Assembly (NCBI RefSeq): GCF_018448785.1
Contig: NZ_JAHCLU010000004.1
Span: forward strand, 124,001-188,000
Direction of reading: 5' to 3'
DNA length: 64,000 nt
Origin: Halomonas jincaotanensis
GTDB taxonomy: Bacteria; Pseudomonadota; Gammaproteobacteria; Pseudomonadales; Halomonadaceae
Shown here: positions 25,490-37,136 of the stretch, in pieces
Numbering within the stretch: the stretch's first letter is position 1
How the letters are laid out: the number at the start of each line of letters is the position of its first letter
Notes under the pieces: model-generated
What the model was told of the DNA's origin: nothing
Database searches by the model: none
What the model saw: the letters and a program-made list of their open reading frames with translations, nothing else
Translations under genes and position numbers: made by a program

Positions 25490-27709
25490 TCACGCCCTGG
25501 CAGCATAGGCGTAGAGCAGGGTCTCCTGGGCGCTGATCGCGGCGACATCGCCGGGTTGCTGCTTGACATAGTGGCCGTCGGGTTGCAGCCGCCAGCTTTG
25601 GCAGTTGTCGACCAGATAGGTCTCGAGATCCTTGCGCACCCGGGCGGCGATCTTTTTCTCCAGCAGCGGAAAGCAGGTCTCCACGCGATGGAACATGTTG
25701 CGGGCCATGAAGTCGGCGCTCGAACACCAGGTCTCGGGCTTGCCGTCGTTGTGGAAGTGGAACACCCGGGTGTGCTCCAGGAAGCGTCCGACCACCGAGC
25801 GCACGCGGATATTCTCCGATATGCCCGGCAACCCCGGACGCAGGCAGCACATGCCACGGATGATCAGGTCGCATTCGACCCCGGCTCGCGAGGCGTGGTA
25901 GAGCGCCTGGATCAGCCGCGGCTCGGTCAGCGCGTTGCACTTGATGATCAGGTGGGCGCGCTTGCCCTGGCCGGCGTGTTCGGCCTCCCGTTCGATCATT
26001 TCCACCAGCCGCTCGTGGAGAGTGAAGGGCGCGTGCAGCAGCGTATCGATCTGTCGGGCACGGCCCATCCCCGAGAGCTGCTGGAAGACGCGATGCACGT
26101 CCTCGCAAAGCCCCGGACGCGCGGTGAGCAGGCTGTAATCGGTGTAGAGCTTCGCGGTCTTGGAGTGGTAATTGCCGGTCCCGAGATGGGCATAATGGCG
26201 TAGTTTGCCCCGCTCGCGCCGCACGATATGCATCATCTTGGCGTGGGTCTTGTAGGCCATCACGCCGTAGATGACGATGGCGCCGGCCTCCTGCAGGCGC
26301 GAGGCAAGCGCGAGGTTGTCGGCCTCGTCGAAGCGCGCACGCAGCTCGATTACCACCGTGACCTCCTTGCCATTGCCGGCCGCCTCCACCAGCGCGTTGA
26401 CGATCGGCGAGTCGGCCCCGGTGCGGTAGAGGGTCTGCTTGATGGCCAAGACATGGGGGTCACGGGCTGCCTCACGCATCAATTCTTCCACTGGGGTGAA
26501 CGTCTGGAAGGGATGATGCAGTAGGATGTCACCCGCGGCGATGGCGGCAAACAGACTCTCGTGTCGGCTCAGCGCCTTGGGCACGCCTGGGGTGTAGGAG
26601 CGGTAGAGCAGCTCGGGTCGGTCGACATCGCCGAGCACCGACATCATGCGAGTGAGGTTGACCGGACCGTCGACGCGGTAGAGGTCGGCCTCATCGAGGA
26701 CGAACTGCTTGAGTAGAAAGTCCGTCAGCACGTCAGGACAGTTACTGGCGACCTCAAGGCGGACGCCACTACCGTAACGCCGTGCCAGCAGTTCGCCACG
26801 CAAGGCGGAGGCGAGGTCGGAGACTTCTTCCGGGTCTACCGAGAAGTCGGCGTTGCGTGTCAGTCGGAACTGATAGCAGCCGCGTACCTCCATTCCCGGG
26901 AAGACCTCGTCGGCATGGGCATGGATCATCGACGAGAGAAAGACATACTCGGTGAAACCGGCCTCGCACAGCGCCTCCGGCAGCGCGATCACGCGCGGCA
27001 GTGAGCGCGGCGCCGGCAGAATCGCCAGTCCGCCTTCGCGGCCGAAGGCATCCTTGCCTTCTAGCTGAACGATAAAATTCAGGCTCTTGTTGACCAGCCG
27101 GGGAAAGGGGTGGGATGGATCGAGCCCGATCGGGCTGATCACCGGCATGATCTCGGCTTCGAAGTATTCGCCGACCCAGGCATGTTGCTCTGCAGTCCAT
27201 TGCGTGCGGCGGCGAAAGCGCAGGCCCTGGCTTTCGAGGGCGGGTATCAACACTTCGTTGAGAATCCGGTACTGTCGCTCGACCTGTCGGTGGGCAGCTT
27301 GACCGATCTCGGCAAGTACCGAACGTGGCGAACGGCCGTCGGCACCAGTCGATTCGTCGCCCAAGGCAACCTGGTTCTTGAGCCCGGCCACGCGGATCTC
27401 GAAGAATTCATCCATGTTGGAAGAAAAGATCAGCAGGAACATCAGCCGGTTGAGCAGCGGATGCGCCTCGTCGAGCGCCTGTTCGAGGACCCGGATATTG
27501 AACTGCAGCTGGGAAAGCTCGCGATTGAAATACAGTCCTGGATCCGAGAGGTCGGCCTCGGGATCAGGAATCGCCTTGGGCTTGATGCCAGCACGGGTCT
27601 GATTCAACCTCGGCGCGGGTTGCTCGCTGACCGTTTCGCCGGCGAGGTTCTCGACCGGCAAGGCGTTGTCGGGGTGATCATGCTGATCGGGGTTGCGCGA
27701 GTCTTCCAT
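25490..27709 (-). CDS. ppk: Polyphosphate kinase 1
   Basis: Membrane-associated kinase that makes long-chain polyphosphate from ATP. ATG 27709 has GAGGAA just upstream and gives 739 residues; about 50 residues precede the conserved N-domain (YFNRELSQLQFNIRVLEQA). Catalytic His489 lies in YKTHAKMM (the HxK pair of the phospholipase-D-like fold), followed by GTGNYHSKTAKLYTDYSLLT; the second catalytic His is in GRFLEHTRVFHFHND. It is transcribed 56 bases after hemB, probably in one unit. Together with ppx it sets the polyphosphate level. Confidence 0.97.
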   Translation of the reverse strand: MEDSRNPDQHDHPDNALPVENLAGETVSEQPAPRLNQTRAGIKPKAIPDPEADLSDPGLYFNRELSQLQFNIRVLEQALDEAHPLLNRLMFLLIFSSNMDEFFEIRVAGLKNQVALGDESTGADGRSPRSVLAEIGQAAHRQVERQYRILNEVLIPALESQGLRFRRRTQWTAEQHAWVGEYFEAEIMPVISPIGLDPSHPFPRLVNKSLNFIVQLEGKDAFGREGGLAILPAPRSLPRVIALPEALCEAGFTEYVFLSSMIHAHADEVFPGMEVRGCYQFRLTRNADFSVDPEEVSDLASALRGELLARRYGSGVRLEVASNCPDVLTDFLLKQFVLDEADLYRVDGPVNLTRMMSVLGDVDRPELLYRSYTPGVPKALSRHESLFAAIAAGDILLHHPFQTFTPVEELMREAARDPHVLAIKQTLYRTGADSPIVNALVEAAGNGKEVTVVIELRARFDEADNLALASRLQEAGAIVIYGVMAYKTHAKMMHIVRRERGKLRHYAHLGTGNYHSKTAKLYTDYSLLTARPGLCEDVHRVFQQLSGMGRARQIDTLLHAPFTLHERLVEMIEREAEHAGQGKRAHLIIKCNALTEPRLIQALYHASRAGVECDLIIRGMCCLRPGLPGISENIRVRSVVGRFLEHTRVFHFHNDGKPETWCSSADFMARNMFHRVETCFPLLEKKIAARVRKDLETYLVDNCQSWRLQPDGHYVKQQPGDVAAISAQETLLYAYAARA

Positions 27710-27765
27710 GCTAATTCCTCGTCGCGGTGGAAGGGGCTCTGCACTTGCGCCGCCGAGCCCCTTGT

Positions 27766-28950
<1,185 letters not shown>

Positions 28951-28988
28951 TTACCAGCCGGTGGGGGCAGGTTTTCAAGGAGAACGTC

Positions 28989-29651
28989 ATGAGCAAGCAG
29001 GTAGCGGTCATCCTCTCGGGCTGCGGCGCGTTCGATGGCTCGGAGATCTACGAGACCACGTTGACGCTACTTCGGCTGGATCAGCTGGGCATTGGCTATC
29101 GCTGTTTCGCTCCTGATATCAGCCACCATCACGTCATCGATCATCGCAATGGCGAAGTGGCCCAGGGTGAGAGCCGCAACGTGCTGGTCGAATCCGCTCG
29201 GCTGGCACGCGGCGAGATATCACCGCTGAGCGATCTCGAGGCAGAGGAGTTCGACGCGGTGATTCTGCCCGGTGGATTCGGCGCCGCCAAGAACCTATCT
29301 ACCTTTGCCGAGGCCGGCAGTGACATGGTGGTGATCGACGAGTTGGTCGAGGCACTCGGCGGATTCCGGGAATCACGCAAGCCAATCGGCCTGATGTGCA
29401 TCAGTCCGGTGATGGTGCCGCGCCTGCTGGGGCAGGGGATCGCCGTAACCGTCGGACACGACCCCGGCGTTTCCGGTGTGATCAGTGCTATGGGTGGGCT
29501 GCATCGCGGTTGCGGCGTCGAGGATATCGTGGTCGATTACGAGAACCGGGTGGTGACCACGCCCGCCTATATGCTGGCAACGCGGCTCAGCGAGGCGGCC
29601 ACCGGCATCTTCAAGCTGGTCGACCGACTCGATAAGATGATGGATCTGTGA
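28989..29651 (+). CDS. elbB: ElbB, glyoxalase III-like DJ-1/PfpI family protein
   Basis: A 220-residue protein of the sigma cross-reacting/ElbB group. Landmarks are VILSGCGAFDGSEIYE at the N-terminus, DAVILPGGFGAAKNLSTFA, and the nucleophile-elbow Cys in GLMCISPVMVP. E. coli ElbB has weak glyoxalase activity and its physiological role is unsettled. AAGGAG precedes the ATG. It is divergent from hemB and convergent with tatC. Confidence 0.92.
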   Translation: MSKQVAVILSGCGAFDGSEIYETTLTLLRLDQLGIGYRCFAPDISHHHVIDHRNGEVAQGESRNVLVESARLARGEISPLSDLEAEEFDAVILPGGFGAAKNLSTFAEAGSDMVVIDELVEALGGFRESRKPIGLMCISPVMVPRLLGQGIAVTVGHDPGVSGVISAMGGLHRGCGVEDIVVDYENRVVTTPAYMLATRLSEAATGIFKLVDRLDKMMDL

Positions 29652-29681
29652 CCCGGCTTCGCCGGAAGCTGTGAGGTATAA

Positions 29682-29690
29682 GCTTGAAGC
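29682..29690 (+). repeat. Intergenic GCTTGAAGC motif (3' flank of elbB)
   Basis: Same 9-mer as at 25351-25359, embedded in AAGCTTGAAGCTG between elbB and tatC. Confidence 0.3.
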
Positions 29691-29708
29691 TGTAAAGAAG
29701 GACGACGT

Positions 29709-29734
29709 TGCCACTGGCTAGGTCGGTGGCAGTT
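29709..29734. terminator. Possible terminator between elbB and tatC
   Basis: TGCCAC (29709-29714) and GTGGCA (29726-29731) with an 11-base loop, followed by GTTT. The stem is short; low confidence. Confidence 0.35.
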
Positions 29735-29741
29735 TCACGGC

Positions 29742-30518
29742 TTACGGCTCGTCGTGTTCCGCTTCCTCGATATCCTTGCCCTTGCGCACCAGGCGGCCGA
29801 ACAGCAGGCCGATTTCATAGAGCAGGTACATCGGTATCGCAAGCAGGCTCTGCGAGACCACGTCCGGCGGGGTCAGCAGCATGCCGATGACGAAGCAGCC
29901 CAACACCACATAAGGCCGTTTCTTCGACAGGCTTTCCACGGTCGTGGCACCCGAAAGGATGAGCAGGAAGGTGGCGATGGGAATCTCGAAGGCCACGCCG
30001 AAGGCGAAGAACAGCTTGAGCACGAAATTAAGGTATTGATTGATATCGGTCATTATCGCCACGTCCTCCGGCCCCGTCTGGGTGAAGAACTTGAACAGCA
30101 GCGGGAAAACCACGTAGTAGGCGAAGGCGGCACCGCCATAGAACAGCGCTACACTCGAGGCCAGAATCGGAATCGCCAGCGCCTTCTCGTTGTCGTAGAG
30201 CCCTGGGGCAACAAAGGCCCAAGCCTGGTGCAGCACGTAGGGCACAGCGATGAACACCGCGACCACCAGCGTCAGCTTGAAAGGGGCGAGGAAGGGCGAG
30301 GCCACTTCGGTCGCGATCATCTGCGAGCCTTCTGGCAGCAGTGCCATCAATGGCTGGGCGACGAAGCTGTAGATATCGTTGGCGAAGGCATAAAGCCCGA
30401 GAAAAATCACCAGGATGGCGACCACGGCGCGCATCAGGCGTGAGCGTAGCTCGATCAGATGTTCAATCAGTGGGGCCTGGGGCTGATTGTGATCCTGCGA
30501 GTCACCGGTCTTGCTCAT
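29742..30518 (-). CDS. tatC: Sec-independent protein translocase TatC
   Basis: A 258-residue six-helix inner-membrane protein that recognises the twin-arginine motif. It begins after a short acidic tail with PLIEHLIELRSRLMRA, the conserved cytoplasmic N-terminal signal-binding site, and has FAFGVAFEIPIATFLLILSG and LTPPDVVSQSLLAIPMYLLYEIG in later helices. It overlaps tatB by 4 bases. Two predicted Tat substrates (phoX and the SoxB-like lipoprotein) lie in the same window. Confidence 0.97.
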   Translation of the reverse strand: MSKTGDSQDHNQPQAPLIEHLIELRSRLMRAVVAILVIFLGLYAFANDIYSFVAQPLMALLPEGSQMIATEVASPFLAPFKLTLVVAVFIAVPYVLHQAWAFVAPGLYDNEKALAIPILASSVALFYGGAAFAYYVVFPLLFKFFTQTGPEDVAIMTDINQYLNFVLKLFFAFGVAFEIPIATFLLILSGATTVESLSKKRPYVVLGCFVIGMLLTPPDVVSQSLLAIPMYLLYEIGLLFGRLVRKGKDIEEAEHDEP

Positions 30519-30919
30519 CGGGAGGAAGCATCCTTGTCGGCGTGATCACCGTCAGTGGCGTCCGTCCGGGCGTGGCTCAAAGCCTCGTCGAGGCGACTCT
30601 CGGGGCTCGCGACGTTGGCATCCGGTTTCGCCTTGGCAGCACTGCGAGACTCGGCGGGGTCATCGCCGATGCTCTCCACGCCGCGCTTGACCTTATTGAC
30701 GCTTTCGTCGAGCTTTTTCTGTTGCTCGTCGAGTTTCTGGCGCAGCTCTTCCGCCTCGAGTTGAGAACTTATTTCGCGCTGCATGCCCGAAACCGTGCGT
30801 TTAATCTTGCCGATCCACAGGCCCACGGTGCGCGCCGCCTTGGGCAGACGCTCGGGTCCCAGCACCAGCAGGCCGACCACGCCAATGATCAGCAGCTCGA
30901 GAAATCCCATATCGAACAT
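30515..30919 (-). CDS. tatB: Sec-independent protein translocase TatB
   Basis: A 134-residue protein: short N-terminal membrane helix with the family start MFDMGFLELLIIGVVGLLVLG, then PERLPKAARTVGLWIGKIKR amphipathic helix, a charged coiled region (ISSQLEAEELRQKLDEQQKKLDE) and a variable Ala/Asp-rich tail. It forms the receptor complex with TatC. Confidence 0.95.
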   Translation of the reverse strand: MFDMGFLELLIIGVVGLLVLGPERLPKAARTVGLWIGKIKRTVSGMQREISSQLEAEELRQKLDEQQKKLDESVNKVKRGVESIGDDPAESRSAAKAKPDANVASPESRLDEALSHARTDATDGDHADKDASSR

Positions 30920-30925
30920 GGCGGG

Positions 30926-31183
30926 TTATTTTCGCTCTTTTTGATCTTCGGCCTGCGTGGCCTTGACGTCGTAGGTTTCACCCTCGTCTTCGTGGCTAAC
31001 GCGAGCCTGAGGGTCATCCTGCTTCTCGTCATCGCCCTTGCCGTCTTCGTTCATGGCTTTCTTGAAGCCTTTGACGGCGCCACCTAGGTCGCCACCGACG
31101 TTACGCAGCTTCTTGGTGCCGAAAATCAGGATGATGATGCCGAGTACGATCAGCAGCTGCCAGATACTGATACCACCTAACAT
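30926..31183 (-). CDS. tatA: Sec-independent protein translocase TatA
   Basis: An 85-residue pore-forming component: [20 protein letters not shown] membrane helix, [24 protein letters not shown] amphipathic helix (FGxKKLxxxGxDLG pattern), acidic tail. AGGAAA precedes ATG 31183. tatB starts 6 bases after the stop. Confidence 0.97.
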   Translation of the reverse strand: MLGGISIWQLLIVLGIIILIFGTKKLRNVGGDLGGAVKGFKKAMNEDGKGDDEKQDDPQARVSHEDEGETYDVKATQAEDQKERK

Positions 31184-31242
31184 ATGTGTTTCCTCTCATT
31201 TAGGGTGCAGCGCGGCGCCCGGGCCATGTCGTGCGGTTGCGT

Positions 31243-31578
31243 TTACGGTTGTCTGGCGGCCTTCTCGTCATGGCCGGAGACCCCAAATCGCCGGCTCAGT
31301 TCATCGAGTATTGCCCGGTGATCGAGATCGAGATGCGACAGCATCACCAGGCTATGAAACCACAAGTCGGCCGTTTCAGCGATCAACGCTTGGCGTGATG
31401 CGTCGTCGCCATGTTCGGCGTCCTTGGCGGCCAGCAGGGTTTCAGTCGCTTCCTCACCCACTTTCTCGAGTATCTTGTTCAACCCCATGTGGTGCAAGGA
31501 GGCCACGTAGGAATCCTGTGGCTCCGCCCGGCGGCGTTCTTCGAGCACGACATGAATACGGTCTAGTATATCGCTCAT
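31243..31578 (-). CDS. hisE: Phosphoribosyl-ATP pyrophosphatase
   Basis: A 111-residue MazG-like helical protein that hydrolyses phosphoribosyl-ATP to phosphoribosyl-AMP, second step of histidine synthesis. The metal-binding signature is [15 protein letters not shown] and a later [13 protein letters not shown]. It lies between ubiB and tatA. The usual partner hisI (cyclohydrolase), which precedes hisE in Pseudomonas, is absent here. Confidence 0.95.
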   Translation of the reverse strand: MSDILDRIHVVLEERRRAEPQDSYVASLHHMGLNKILEKVGEEATETLLAAKDAEHGDDASRQALIAETADLWFHSLVMLSHLDLDHRAILDELSRRFGVSGHDEKAARQP

Positions 31579-31623
31579 AGATGAAGGTTCCGTTGCAGTG
31601 GGTGGAAGGGCGGGAACAGGTCA

Positions 31624-33246
31624 TCAGTGCCAGGCCAGCAACAGGACGCCGATGGCAGCCGCGGCCAGCAATGGTAGTGGCTGTTGGCCGGCCCATTCTG
31701 TCAGCGGACGCCAGGCCAGTGCCAGAGCGACCAACACCAGGCCCAGGCGCAGGCGTCGCTGGCCGCGGCCCTGGCGGATCAGCTGCTGGCGAATGCCGCT
31801 TATTGCCTCTGCCTGACGGTGTCGTTGACGATGGTCTTGGTCGGCGCGTGAGAGCACGCGGTAGGCCAGTACAGGCAGTTCCGGAAGCTGGTGCGAGAGT
31901 TCGGGTGACTGTCGCTTGAGCGAATCCCAGAAGCCGCGAGGGCCGGCCCGATCCTTCATCCATTGTTCGAGATGAGGCTTGGCCGTGCTCCACAGGTCGA
32001 GATCCGGGTAGAGTTGGCGGCCCAGCCCCTCGATGTTGAGTAGCGTCTTCTGCAATAGCACCAACTGGGGCTGCACTTCCATGTTGAAGCGCCTGGCGGT
32101 CTGAAACAGCCCGAGGAGCACCTGGCCGAAGGAAATATCCTTGAGCGGTTTTTCCAGGATCGGCTCGCATACGGTACGAATCGCCGCGGCGAACTCGTTG
32201 GCGCGCGTGTTTTCACCGACCCAGCCCGACTCGATATGCAGTGACGCGACTTCGTAATAATCCTGGTGAAAAAATGCCAGCAGGTTGCGGGCGAGATAAT
32301 CCTGATCCTCTCGCGTCAGGCTGCCGACAATGCCGCAGTCGATGGCGATGTACTGCGGATCATGGGGATGCGCGTAGGAGACGAAGATGTTGCCGGGGTG
32401 CATGTCAGCATGGAAGAAGTTGTCGCGGAATACTTGAGTGAAGAAGATCTCCACACCGCGTTCGGCGAGCTTCTTTAGATCGGTGCCCTGGGCGAGCAGG
32501 GCGGCAGTATTGGCCACCGGGACGCCATAGATGCGCTCCTGAACCATGACGCGGTGACGGGTCAGCTCCCAATGAATGCCCGGCACGTAGAGCAGCGGCG
32601 AGGCCTTGAAGTTGCGCTTGAGCTGGGAGGTGTTGGCGGCTTCCTTGGTCAGGTCGAGCTCGTCGAAGAGTGTCGCTTCATAGTCGCGGACTACTTCCAC
32701 CGGACGCAACCGGCGCGCCTCGGGGATGCGCGCCAGCACGTGGGCGAAACGGAACATCACCAGCATGTCCTGGCGCATCACCCGCTCGATGCCGGGACGA
32801 ATTATCTTGACGACTACCTCCTCGCCGCTATGCAACCTTGCGGCGTGCACCTGGGCAATGGAAGCCGACGCCAGGGGTTCGGGCTCGAAATGAGCGAAGG
32901 CTTGGTCGGTACTCATGCCGAGCTCGTCCTCCACGCGTGCCCGGGCCAGCGGGCCGGGGAAGGGCGGCACCTGATCCTGCAGGCGCCTGAGCTCATCGGC
33001 GATGTCTTCGGGAAGCAGGTCGCGACGGGTGGAAAGCACCTGACCGAACTTGACGAAGATCGGCCCGAGGGACTCCAGCGCCAGGCGCAGGCGCTCGCTG
33101 CGCGGGCGCTGGCCGATTGGCACCAGGCGCAGCGGCGAGAGCTTGAACATCAGCCGCAATGCCCAGGGGAAACGCTCCAGCGGCAGCAGGGTGTCGAGCC
33201 GATAGCGGGTGATCACCCATAAGATGCGCAGAAGCCGAAGGATCAT
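31624..33246 (-). CDS. ubiB: UbiB family ATPase/kinase-like protein of ubiquinone synthesis
   Basis: A 540-residue atypical kinase-fold protein required for aerobic ubiquinone synthesis. Family motifs are visible: KxGQ region [16 protein letters not shown], the Ala-rich loop [13 protein letters not shown], the catalytic [11 protein letters not shown] and IDCGIVG (IDFG-like). Two C-terminal membrane helices ([14 protein letters not shown] and [16 protein letters not shown]) anchor it. Its start overlaps ubiJ by 4 bases. Confidence 0.96.
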   Translation of the reverse strand: MILRLLRILWVITRYRLDTLLPLERFPWALRLMFKLSPLRLVPIGQRPRSERLRLALESLGPIFVKFGQVLSTRRDLLPEDIADELRRLQDQVPPFPGPLARARVEDELGMSTDQAFAHFEPEPLASASIAQVHAARLHSGEEVVVKIIRPGIERVMRQDMLVMFRFAHVLARIPEARRLRPVEVVRDYEATLFDELDLTKEAANTSQLKRNFKASPLLYVPGIHWELTRHRVMVQERIYGVPVANTAALLAQGTDLKKLAERGVEIFFTQVFRDNFFHADMHPGNIFVSYAHPHDPQYIAIDCGIVGSLTREDQDYLARNLLAFFHQDYYEVASLHIESGWVGENTRANEFAAAIRTVCEPILEKPLKDISFGQVLLGLFQTARRFNMEVQPQLVLLQKTLLNIEGLGRQLYPDLDLWSTAKPHLEQWMKDRAGPRGFWDSLKRQSPELSHQLPELPVLAYRVLSRADQDHRQRHRQAEAISGIRQQLIRQGRGQRRLRLGLVLVALALAWRPLTEWAGQQPLPLLAAAAIGVLLLAWH

Positions 33247-33905
33247 GAGCGTATTCCCTCGAGGCGTCGTCGCAGCTTCGCCAGGCGGGCCTCCAGCCGG
33301 TCGGTGGCGATCTCAAGCTCGGTGAGGTGATCGCGCGTGGCGGAGAGCTGATGACGGCCAGGCAGCAGGCGTGCCTCTTCGAAGACATATTCGGAGATAT
33401 CGGCGTGCAGCTCCTGACGGGCTCTCACCCCCCAGCGCCCCATGCGACGCAGCCCCTCGGCCAGGCCATGGGCGGGAATGTCGCCCAGCCAGCGAGCCAG
33501 CTCGCCCTCCCAGTCCAGGTCGAGGTCGACCAGCAGCTCCCTGGTGGCCTCCAGCAGCTCGACACGGCCGCGCACCGAGAGCTTGCCCTGGAACATCAAC
33601 CGCTCCGGCGAAGCACCGCCGAGCAGGGCGCCCGCCGTCTCGGCGTCAAGTTCGACCACCGCATCATAGGACGGCTTCGGCGCCTCATGGGTCGTCTTTG
33701 CAGCGTTGTCGGCTTGCGCCGACGCGTCATCGGGTCGCAGCAGATCGAGGCCTGTAGCATGAAAATGCACAGCCAATGCGAGCGGGGGCTGTTGCAGGCG
33801 TATCAATATGCGCTGACCGGCCAGGCGTGCCAGGCGGCCAGGTGCTGCAGGGTCGCGGGCCAACAGGGTGTTCAGCGTCCGCTCGGGGCCGGCCAGTAAT
33901 CGCAT
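33243..33905 (-). CDS. ubiJ: Ubiquinone biosynthesis accessory factor UbiJ (SCP2 domain)
   Basis: A 220-residue lipid-binding protein of the cytosolic Ubi complex. The N-terminal SCP2-like domain ([46 protein letters not shown]) is followed by a C-terminal coiled coil ([25 protein letters not shown]). I chose ATG 33905 because it overlaps the ubiE stop by one base (TAATG); the frame is open upstream but without similarity. Order ubiE-ubiJ-ubiB is standard. Confidence 0.92.
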   Translation of the reverse strand: MRLLAGPERTLNTLLARDPAAPGRLARLAGQRILIRLQQPPLALAVHFHATGLDLLRPDDASAQADNAAKTTHEAPKPSYDAVVELDAETAGALLGGASPERLMFQGKLSVRGRVELLEATRELLVDLDLDWEGELARWLGDIPAHGLAEGLRRMGRWGVRARQELHADISEYVFEEARLLPGRHQLSATRDHLTELEIATDRLEARLAKLRRRLEGIRS

Positions 33906-34660
33906 TACAGCTTGATGCCGCGGTGCAGGGCGACGATGCCCCCGGTGAGGTTGGTGTACTCGACCCGCTCTAGCCCGGCGGTTTCCATCATCGCCTTGAG
34001 CGTTTCTTGATCCGGGTGCATGCGGATCGATTCCGCTAGGTAGCGATAGCTGTCGGCGTCGTTGGCCACCAGCTCGCCGATCTTCGGCAGCAGGCGGAAG
34101 GAGTACTCGTCGTAGGCTCGATTGAGCAGCGCGCTGGTCGGCTTGGAGAACTCCAGCACCAGCAGCCGCCCCCCCGGCTTGAGCACCCGCGTCATCGAGG
34201 CGAGCGCCGCGTCCTTGTCGGTCACGTTGCGCAAGCCAAAGGCAATGGTGATGCAATCGAAGGTGTTGTCGGAGAAGGGCAGGCACTCGGCGTTGGCCTG
34301 GACGTACTCGACATTACCGCCGGCGCCGCGGTCGAGCAGCTTGTCGCGACCGACGCGCAACATGGACTCGTTGATGTCGGCCAGTACCACGCGGCCTCGC
34401 GGCCCTACCATTTGCGAGAACTTCAACGTCAGATCGCCGGTGCCGCCGGCGATATCGAGCACGCTATGCCCGGGACGGACCCCGGCACGCTCGATGGTCA
34501 GGCGTTTCCACAGGCGGTGGATACCCATCGACATCAGATCGTTCATGACATCGTAGCGGGCCGCTACCGAATGGAAGACGTCGGCCACGCGCGAGGCCTT
34601 TTCTTCGACCGGTACTTCCTGATAGCCAAAGTGGGTGGTGCGCTTGTCACTGGGGCGCAT
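33905..34660 (-). CDS. ubiE: Ubiquinone/menaquinone biosynthesis C-methyltransferase
   Basis: SAM-dependent methyltransferase of the quinone ring. Start 34660 gives 251 residues, the same length as E. coli UbiE. Motifs are [29 protein letters not shown] motif [12 protein letters not shown], and [20 protein letters not shown]. An upstream TTG start (34714) would add 18 unconserved residues. Confidence 0.96.
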   Translation of the reverse strand: MRPSDKRTTHFGYQEVPVEEKASRVADVFHSVAARYDVMNDLMSMGIHRLWKRLTIERAGVRPGHSVLDIAGGTGDLTLKFSQMVGPRGRVVLADINESMLRVGRDKLLDRGAGGNVEYVQANAECLPFSDNTFDCITIAFGLRNVTDKDAALASMTRVLKPGGRLLVLEFSKPTSALLNRAYDEYSFRLLPKIGELVANDADSYRYLAESIRMHPDQETLKAMMETAGLERVEYTNLTGGIVALHRGIKL

Positions 34661-34760
34661 TCGCTTGGGGCTCCCGAATCGCTGCGGTGATAGGAGGCCG
34701 CTCGGCCTCGACAATGAGCGATATTGTAGCCTTCCCCACCCTTGCTTGTCTTGGCGCTGA

Positions 34761-35144
34761 CTAGAGCTGCTTGATCTCGATGCTCAAGGGTTCTCGCGAG
34801 GCACCGGCCGCGTCCAGGCGGCGCAGGTAATCCTCCCAGTTGGCTTTTTGATCACGGATCAGCGCGTAGAGATAGTCCCAGCTGAACAGACCGCTGTCGT
34901 GGCCATCGTCGAAATGCAGCTTGAGGGCATAGCGCCCGGCCTGGGTAATGTCCTGCAGGCCGACAAATTTCTTGCCGACCTGCAGCGTGGCGGTATCAGG
35001 GCCATGACCGCGAACCTCGGCGGAGGGAGAGAAGACCCGCAGGTACTCCACCGACAGCCGATAGGACTCGCCCTCGCCATAGGTGAGCTCGAGCTCACGG
35101 TCATGCTTGTGATAGTGCACCCTGGTGGGAATCGGAACGCTCAT
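34761..35144 (-). CDS. DUF971 (GBBH-like N-terminal domain) protein
   Basis: A 127-residue protein with GGAGG just before ATG 35144. Typical stretches are [64 protein letters not shown]. The fold resembles the N-terminal domain of gamma-butyrobetaine hydroxylase. Exact function unknown; it is regularly found beside hslVU and ubiE in gammaproteobacteria. Confidence 0.88.
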   Translation of the reverse strand: MSVPIPTRVHYHKHDRELELTYGEGESYRLSVEYLRVFSPSAEVRGHGPDTATLQVGKKFVGLQDITQAGRYALKLHFDDGHDSGLFSWDYLYALIRDQKANWEDYLRRLDAAGASREPLSIEIKQL

Positions 35145-35177
35145 GGCGGCCTCCTTCGCTCGCGGTGTGCCGTTACC

Positions 35178-36500
35178 CTAGAGAATATACCGCGACAGAT
35201 CCTCGTCCATCGCCAGCTCGCCCAGTTGGGAGTCGACATAGGCGGCATCGATCACCAGCGGTGAGCCGATGTCCGCGCCACTGAACGAGGCTTCTTCCAG
35301 GAGGCGCTCCATGACCGTGTGCAAGCGCCGGGCCCCGATGTTCTCGGTGCCCTCGTTGACTTTCCAGGCGATCTGGGCGAGACGCTCGATGCCGTCCTCG
35401 GTGAAGCTGATGTCGAGCCCTTCGGTGGCCAGCAACGCCTCGTACTGCTTGGTCAGCGAGGCAGAGGGCTCGGTGAGGATGCGCTTGAAGTCATCCGGGG
35501 TCAGGGCATTGAGTTCGACACGGATCGGCAAGCGACCCTGCAGTTCCGGAATTAGATCCGAGGGCCGCGACAGGTGGAAGGCGCCGGAGGCGATAAACAG
35601 CACATGATCGGTCTTGACCATGCCGTACTTGGTCGAGACGGTGGAGCCTTCGATCAGCGGCAACAGGTCGCGCTGCACGCCTTCGCGGGAGACTTCCCCG
35701 CCGCTGGATTGCCCGCTGCCCTTGGTAACCTTGTCGATCTCGTCGAGGAAGACGATGCCGTTCTGCTCCACGGCGTCGATGGCGCGGCGCTTGATCTCCT
35801 CCTCGTTGACCAGCTTGGCGGCCTCCTCGTCGCGCAGCAGGCCGAAAGCGTCCTTTACCGCCACTCGGTGGGTCTCGCTCTTCTGCTTGCCCATACCGGC
35901 AAACATGCTTTGTAGCTGGCTGGTCATTTCTTCCATGCCTGGCGGGGTCATGATGTCGATGCCCTGGCTCTGGGGCGTGATCTCGATATCGATTTCCTTG
36001 TCGTCGAGCTGGCCCTCGCGCAGTTTCTTGCGGAAGGTCTGGCGCGTCGAGCTGTCCTGGCGCGGCTCATTCTCCTGCCCACGCGGCGGCGGCAGCAGGG
36101 CGTCGAGGATGCGATCCTCGGCGGCATCCTCGGCGCGGTGGCGCACCTCGTCCTTGGCGTGCTCGCGCACCAGCTTGATGGCGGCCTCGGTGAGGTCGCG
36201 TACGATCGACTCGACATCGCGGCCTACATAGCCCACCTCGGTGAACTTGGTGGCCTCGACCTTGATGAAGGGCGCCCGGGCGAGCTTGGCCAGGCGCCTG
36301 GCGATCTCCGTCTTGCCGACCCCGGTTGGGCCGATCATCAGGATATTCTTGGGCGTGACTTCTTGTCGCAGGTCGCCATCGAGCTGCATGCGCCGCCAGC
36401 GATTGCGTAGTGCGATTGCCACAGCACGTTTGGCGTCCTGCTGGCCGATGATGTACTGGTCCAGGGCGTGGACGATCTCGCGGGGGGTCATCGAGGTCAT
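35178..36500 (-). CDS. hslU: ATP-dependent protease ATPase subunit HslU
   Basis: A 440-residue AAA+ unfoldase partner of HslV. Walker [16 protein letters not shown] near 55-69, the pore motif GYVGRD near 91-96, the intermediate I-domain (about 110-240), Walker [11 protein letters not shown], and the conserved C-terminus LSRYIL that activates HslV. The start at 36500 is 2 bases after the hslV stop. A second Met lies 3 codons in. Confidence 0.98.
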   Translation of the reverse strand: MTSMTPREIVHALDQYIIGQQDAKRAVAIALRNRWRRMQLDGDLRQEVTPKNILMIGPTGVGKTEIARRLAKLARAPFIKVEATKFTEVGYVGRDVESIVRDLTEAAIKLVREHAKDEVRHRAEDAAEDRILDALLPPPRGQENEPRQDSSTRQTFRKKLREGQLDDKEIDIEITPQSQGIDIMTPPGMEEMTSQLQSMFAGMGKQKSETHRVAVKDAFGLLRDEEAAKLVNEEEIKRRAIDAVEQNGIVFLDEIDKVTKGSGQSSGGEVSREGVQRDLLPLIEGSTVSTKYGMVKTDHVLFIASGAFHLSRPSDLIPELQGRLPIRVELNALTPDDFKRILTEPSASLTKQYEALLATEGLDISFTEDGIERLAQIAWKVNEGTENIGARRLHTVMERLLEEASFSGADIGSPLVIDAAYVDSQLGELAMDEDLSRYIL

Positions 36501-36502
36501 GA

Positions 36503-37021
36503 TCAGAGCTCTTCGAGGGTGACGTGATGGTTGGTGAACACGCAGATGTCACCGGCGATCTCGAGAGACTTCTCGGTGATCTCGCGGGCACCGAGGTCGG
36601 TGTTCTCAAGCAGCGCGCGGGCGGCCGCAAGGGCAAAATTGCCGCCCGAGCCGATGGCGATGATGCCGCGCTCGGGCTCCACCACGTCGCCGTTGCCGGT
36701 AATGATCAGCGAGGCATCCTTGTTGGCCACCGCGAGCAGGGCCTCCAGGCGACGCAGGGCACGGTCGGTGCGCCAGTCCTTGGCCAGCTCCACGGCGGCC
36801 TTGACCAGGTTGCCCTGGTATTTTTCCAGCTGGGCTTCGAAACGCTCGAACAGCGTGAAGGCGTCGGCGGTACCGCCAGCAAAACCTGCCAGCACTTCGC
36901 CGCGATACAGGCGACGAACCTTGCTGGCATTGCCCTTCATGACGGTGTTACCCAGCGAGACCTGGCCATCGCCGGCCAGTGCGACATGGTCACCGCGTCG
37001 CACGGAAACGATCGTGGTCAT
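36503..37021 (-). CDS. hslV: ATP-dependent protease proteolytic subunit HslV
   Basis: A 172-residue threonine protease of the proteasome fold. Removal of Met exposes the catalytic Thr ([11 protein letters not shown]). [21 protein letters not shown] and the [14 protein letters not shown] stretch match the family. Start 37021 is required to place the nucleophile; the upstream in-frame start at 37045 is rejected. A heat-shock-type promoter and a hairpin lie upstream. Confidence 0.98.
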   Translation of the reverse strand: MTTIVSVRRGDHVALAGDGQVSLGNTVMKGNASKVRRLYRGEVLAGFAGGTADAFTLFERFEAQLEKYQGNLVKAAVELAKDWRTDRALRRLEALLAVANKDASLIITGNGDVVEPERGIIAIGSGGNFALAAARALLENTDLGAREITEKSLEIAGDICVFTNHHVTLEEL

Positions 37022-37037
37022 GGAGTGAACTCCTTGG

Positions 37038-37053
37038 GGGAGCAAAGGCTCCC
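37038..37053 (-). promoter_or_regulatory. Hairpin in the hslVU 5' untranslated region
   Basis: GGGAGC and GCTCCC form a perfect 6-base stem with a 4-base loop, placed just before the AAGGAG ribosome site of hslV. A stable leader hairpin is reported for E. coli hslVU mRNA; here it is seen only as sequence. Confidence 0.5.
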
Positions 37054-37107
37054 GTTGACATTCGGCGCCGCGAGTTCCGCCCGAGCGCCTTGACTAGGCT
37101 TTCAATG

Positions 37108-37136
37108 AAATGCGGGCGGAGGGGGTGGAATTCAAC
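37108..37136 (-). promoter_or_regulatory. Sigma32 (heat-shock) promoter for hslVU
   Basis: On the minus strand, GTTGAAT (37136-37130) and CCGCATTT (37115-37108) are separated by 14 bases, matching the RpoH consensus CTTGAAA-N11-16-CCCCATNT (TTGAA exact, seven of eight in the -10). It lies about 90 bases before hslV. Confidence 0.65.
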
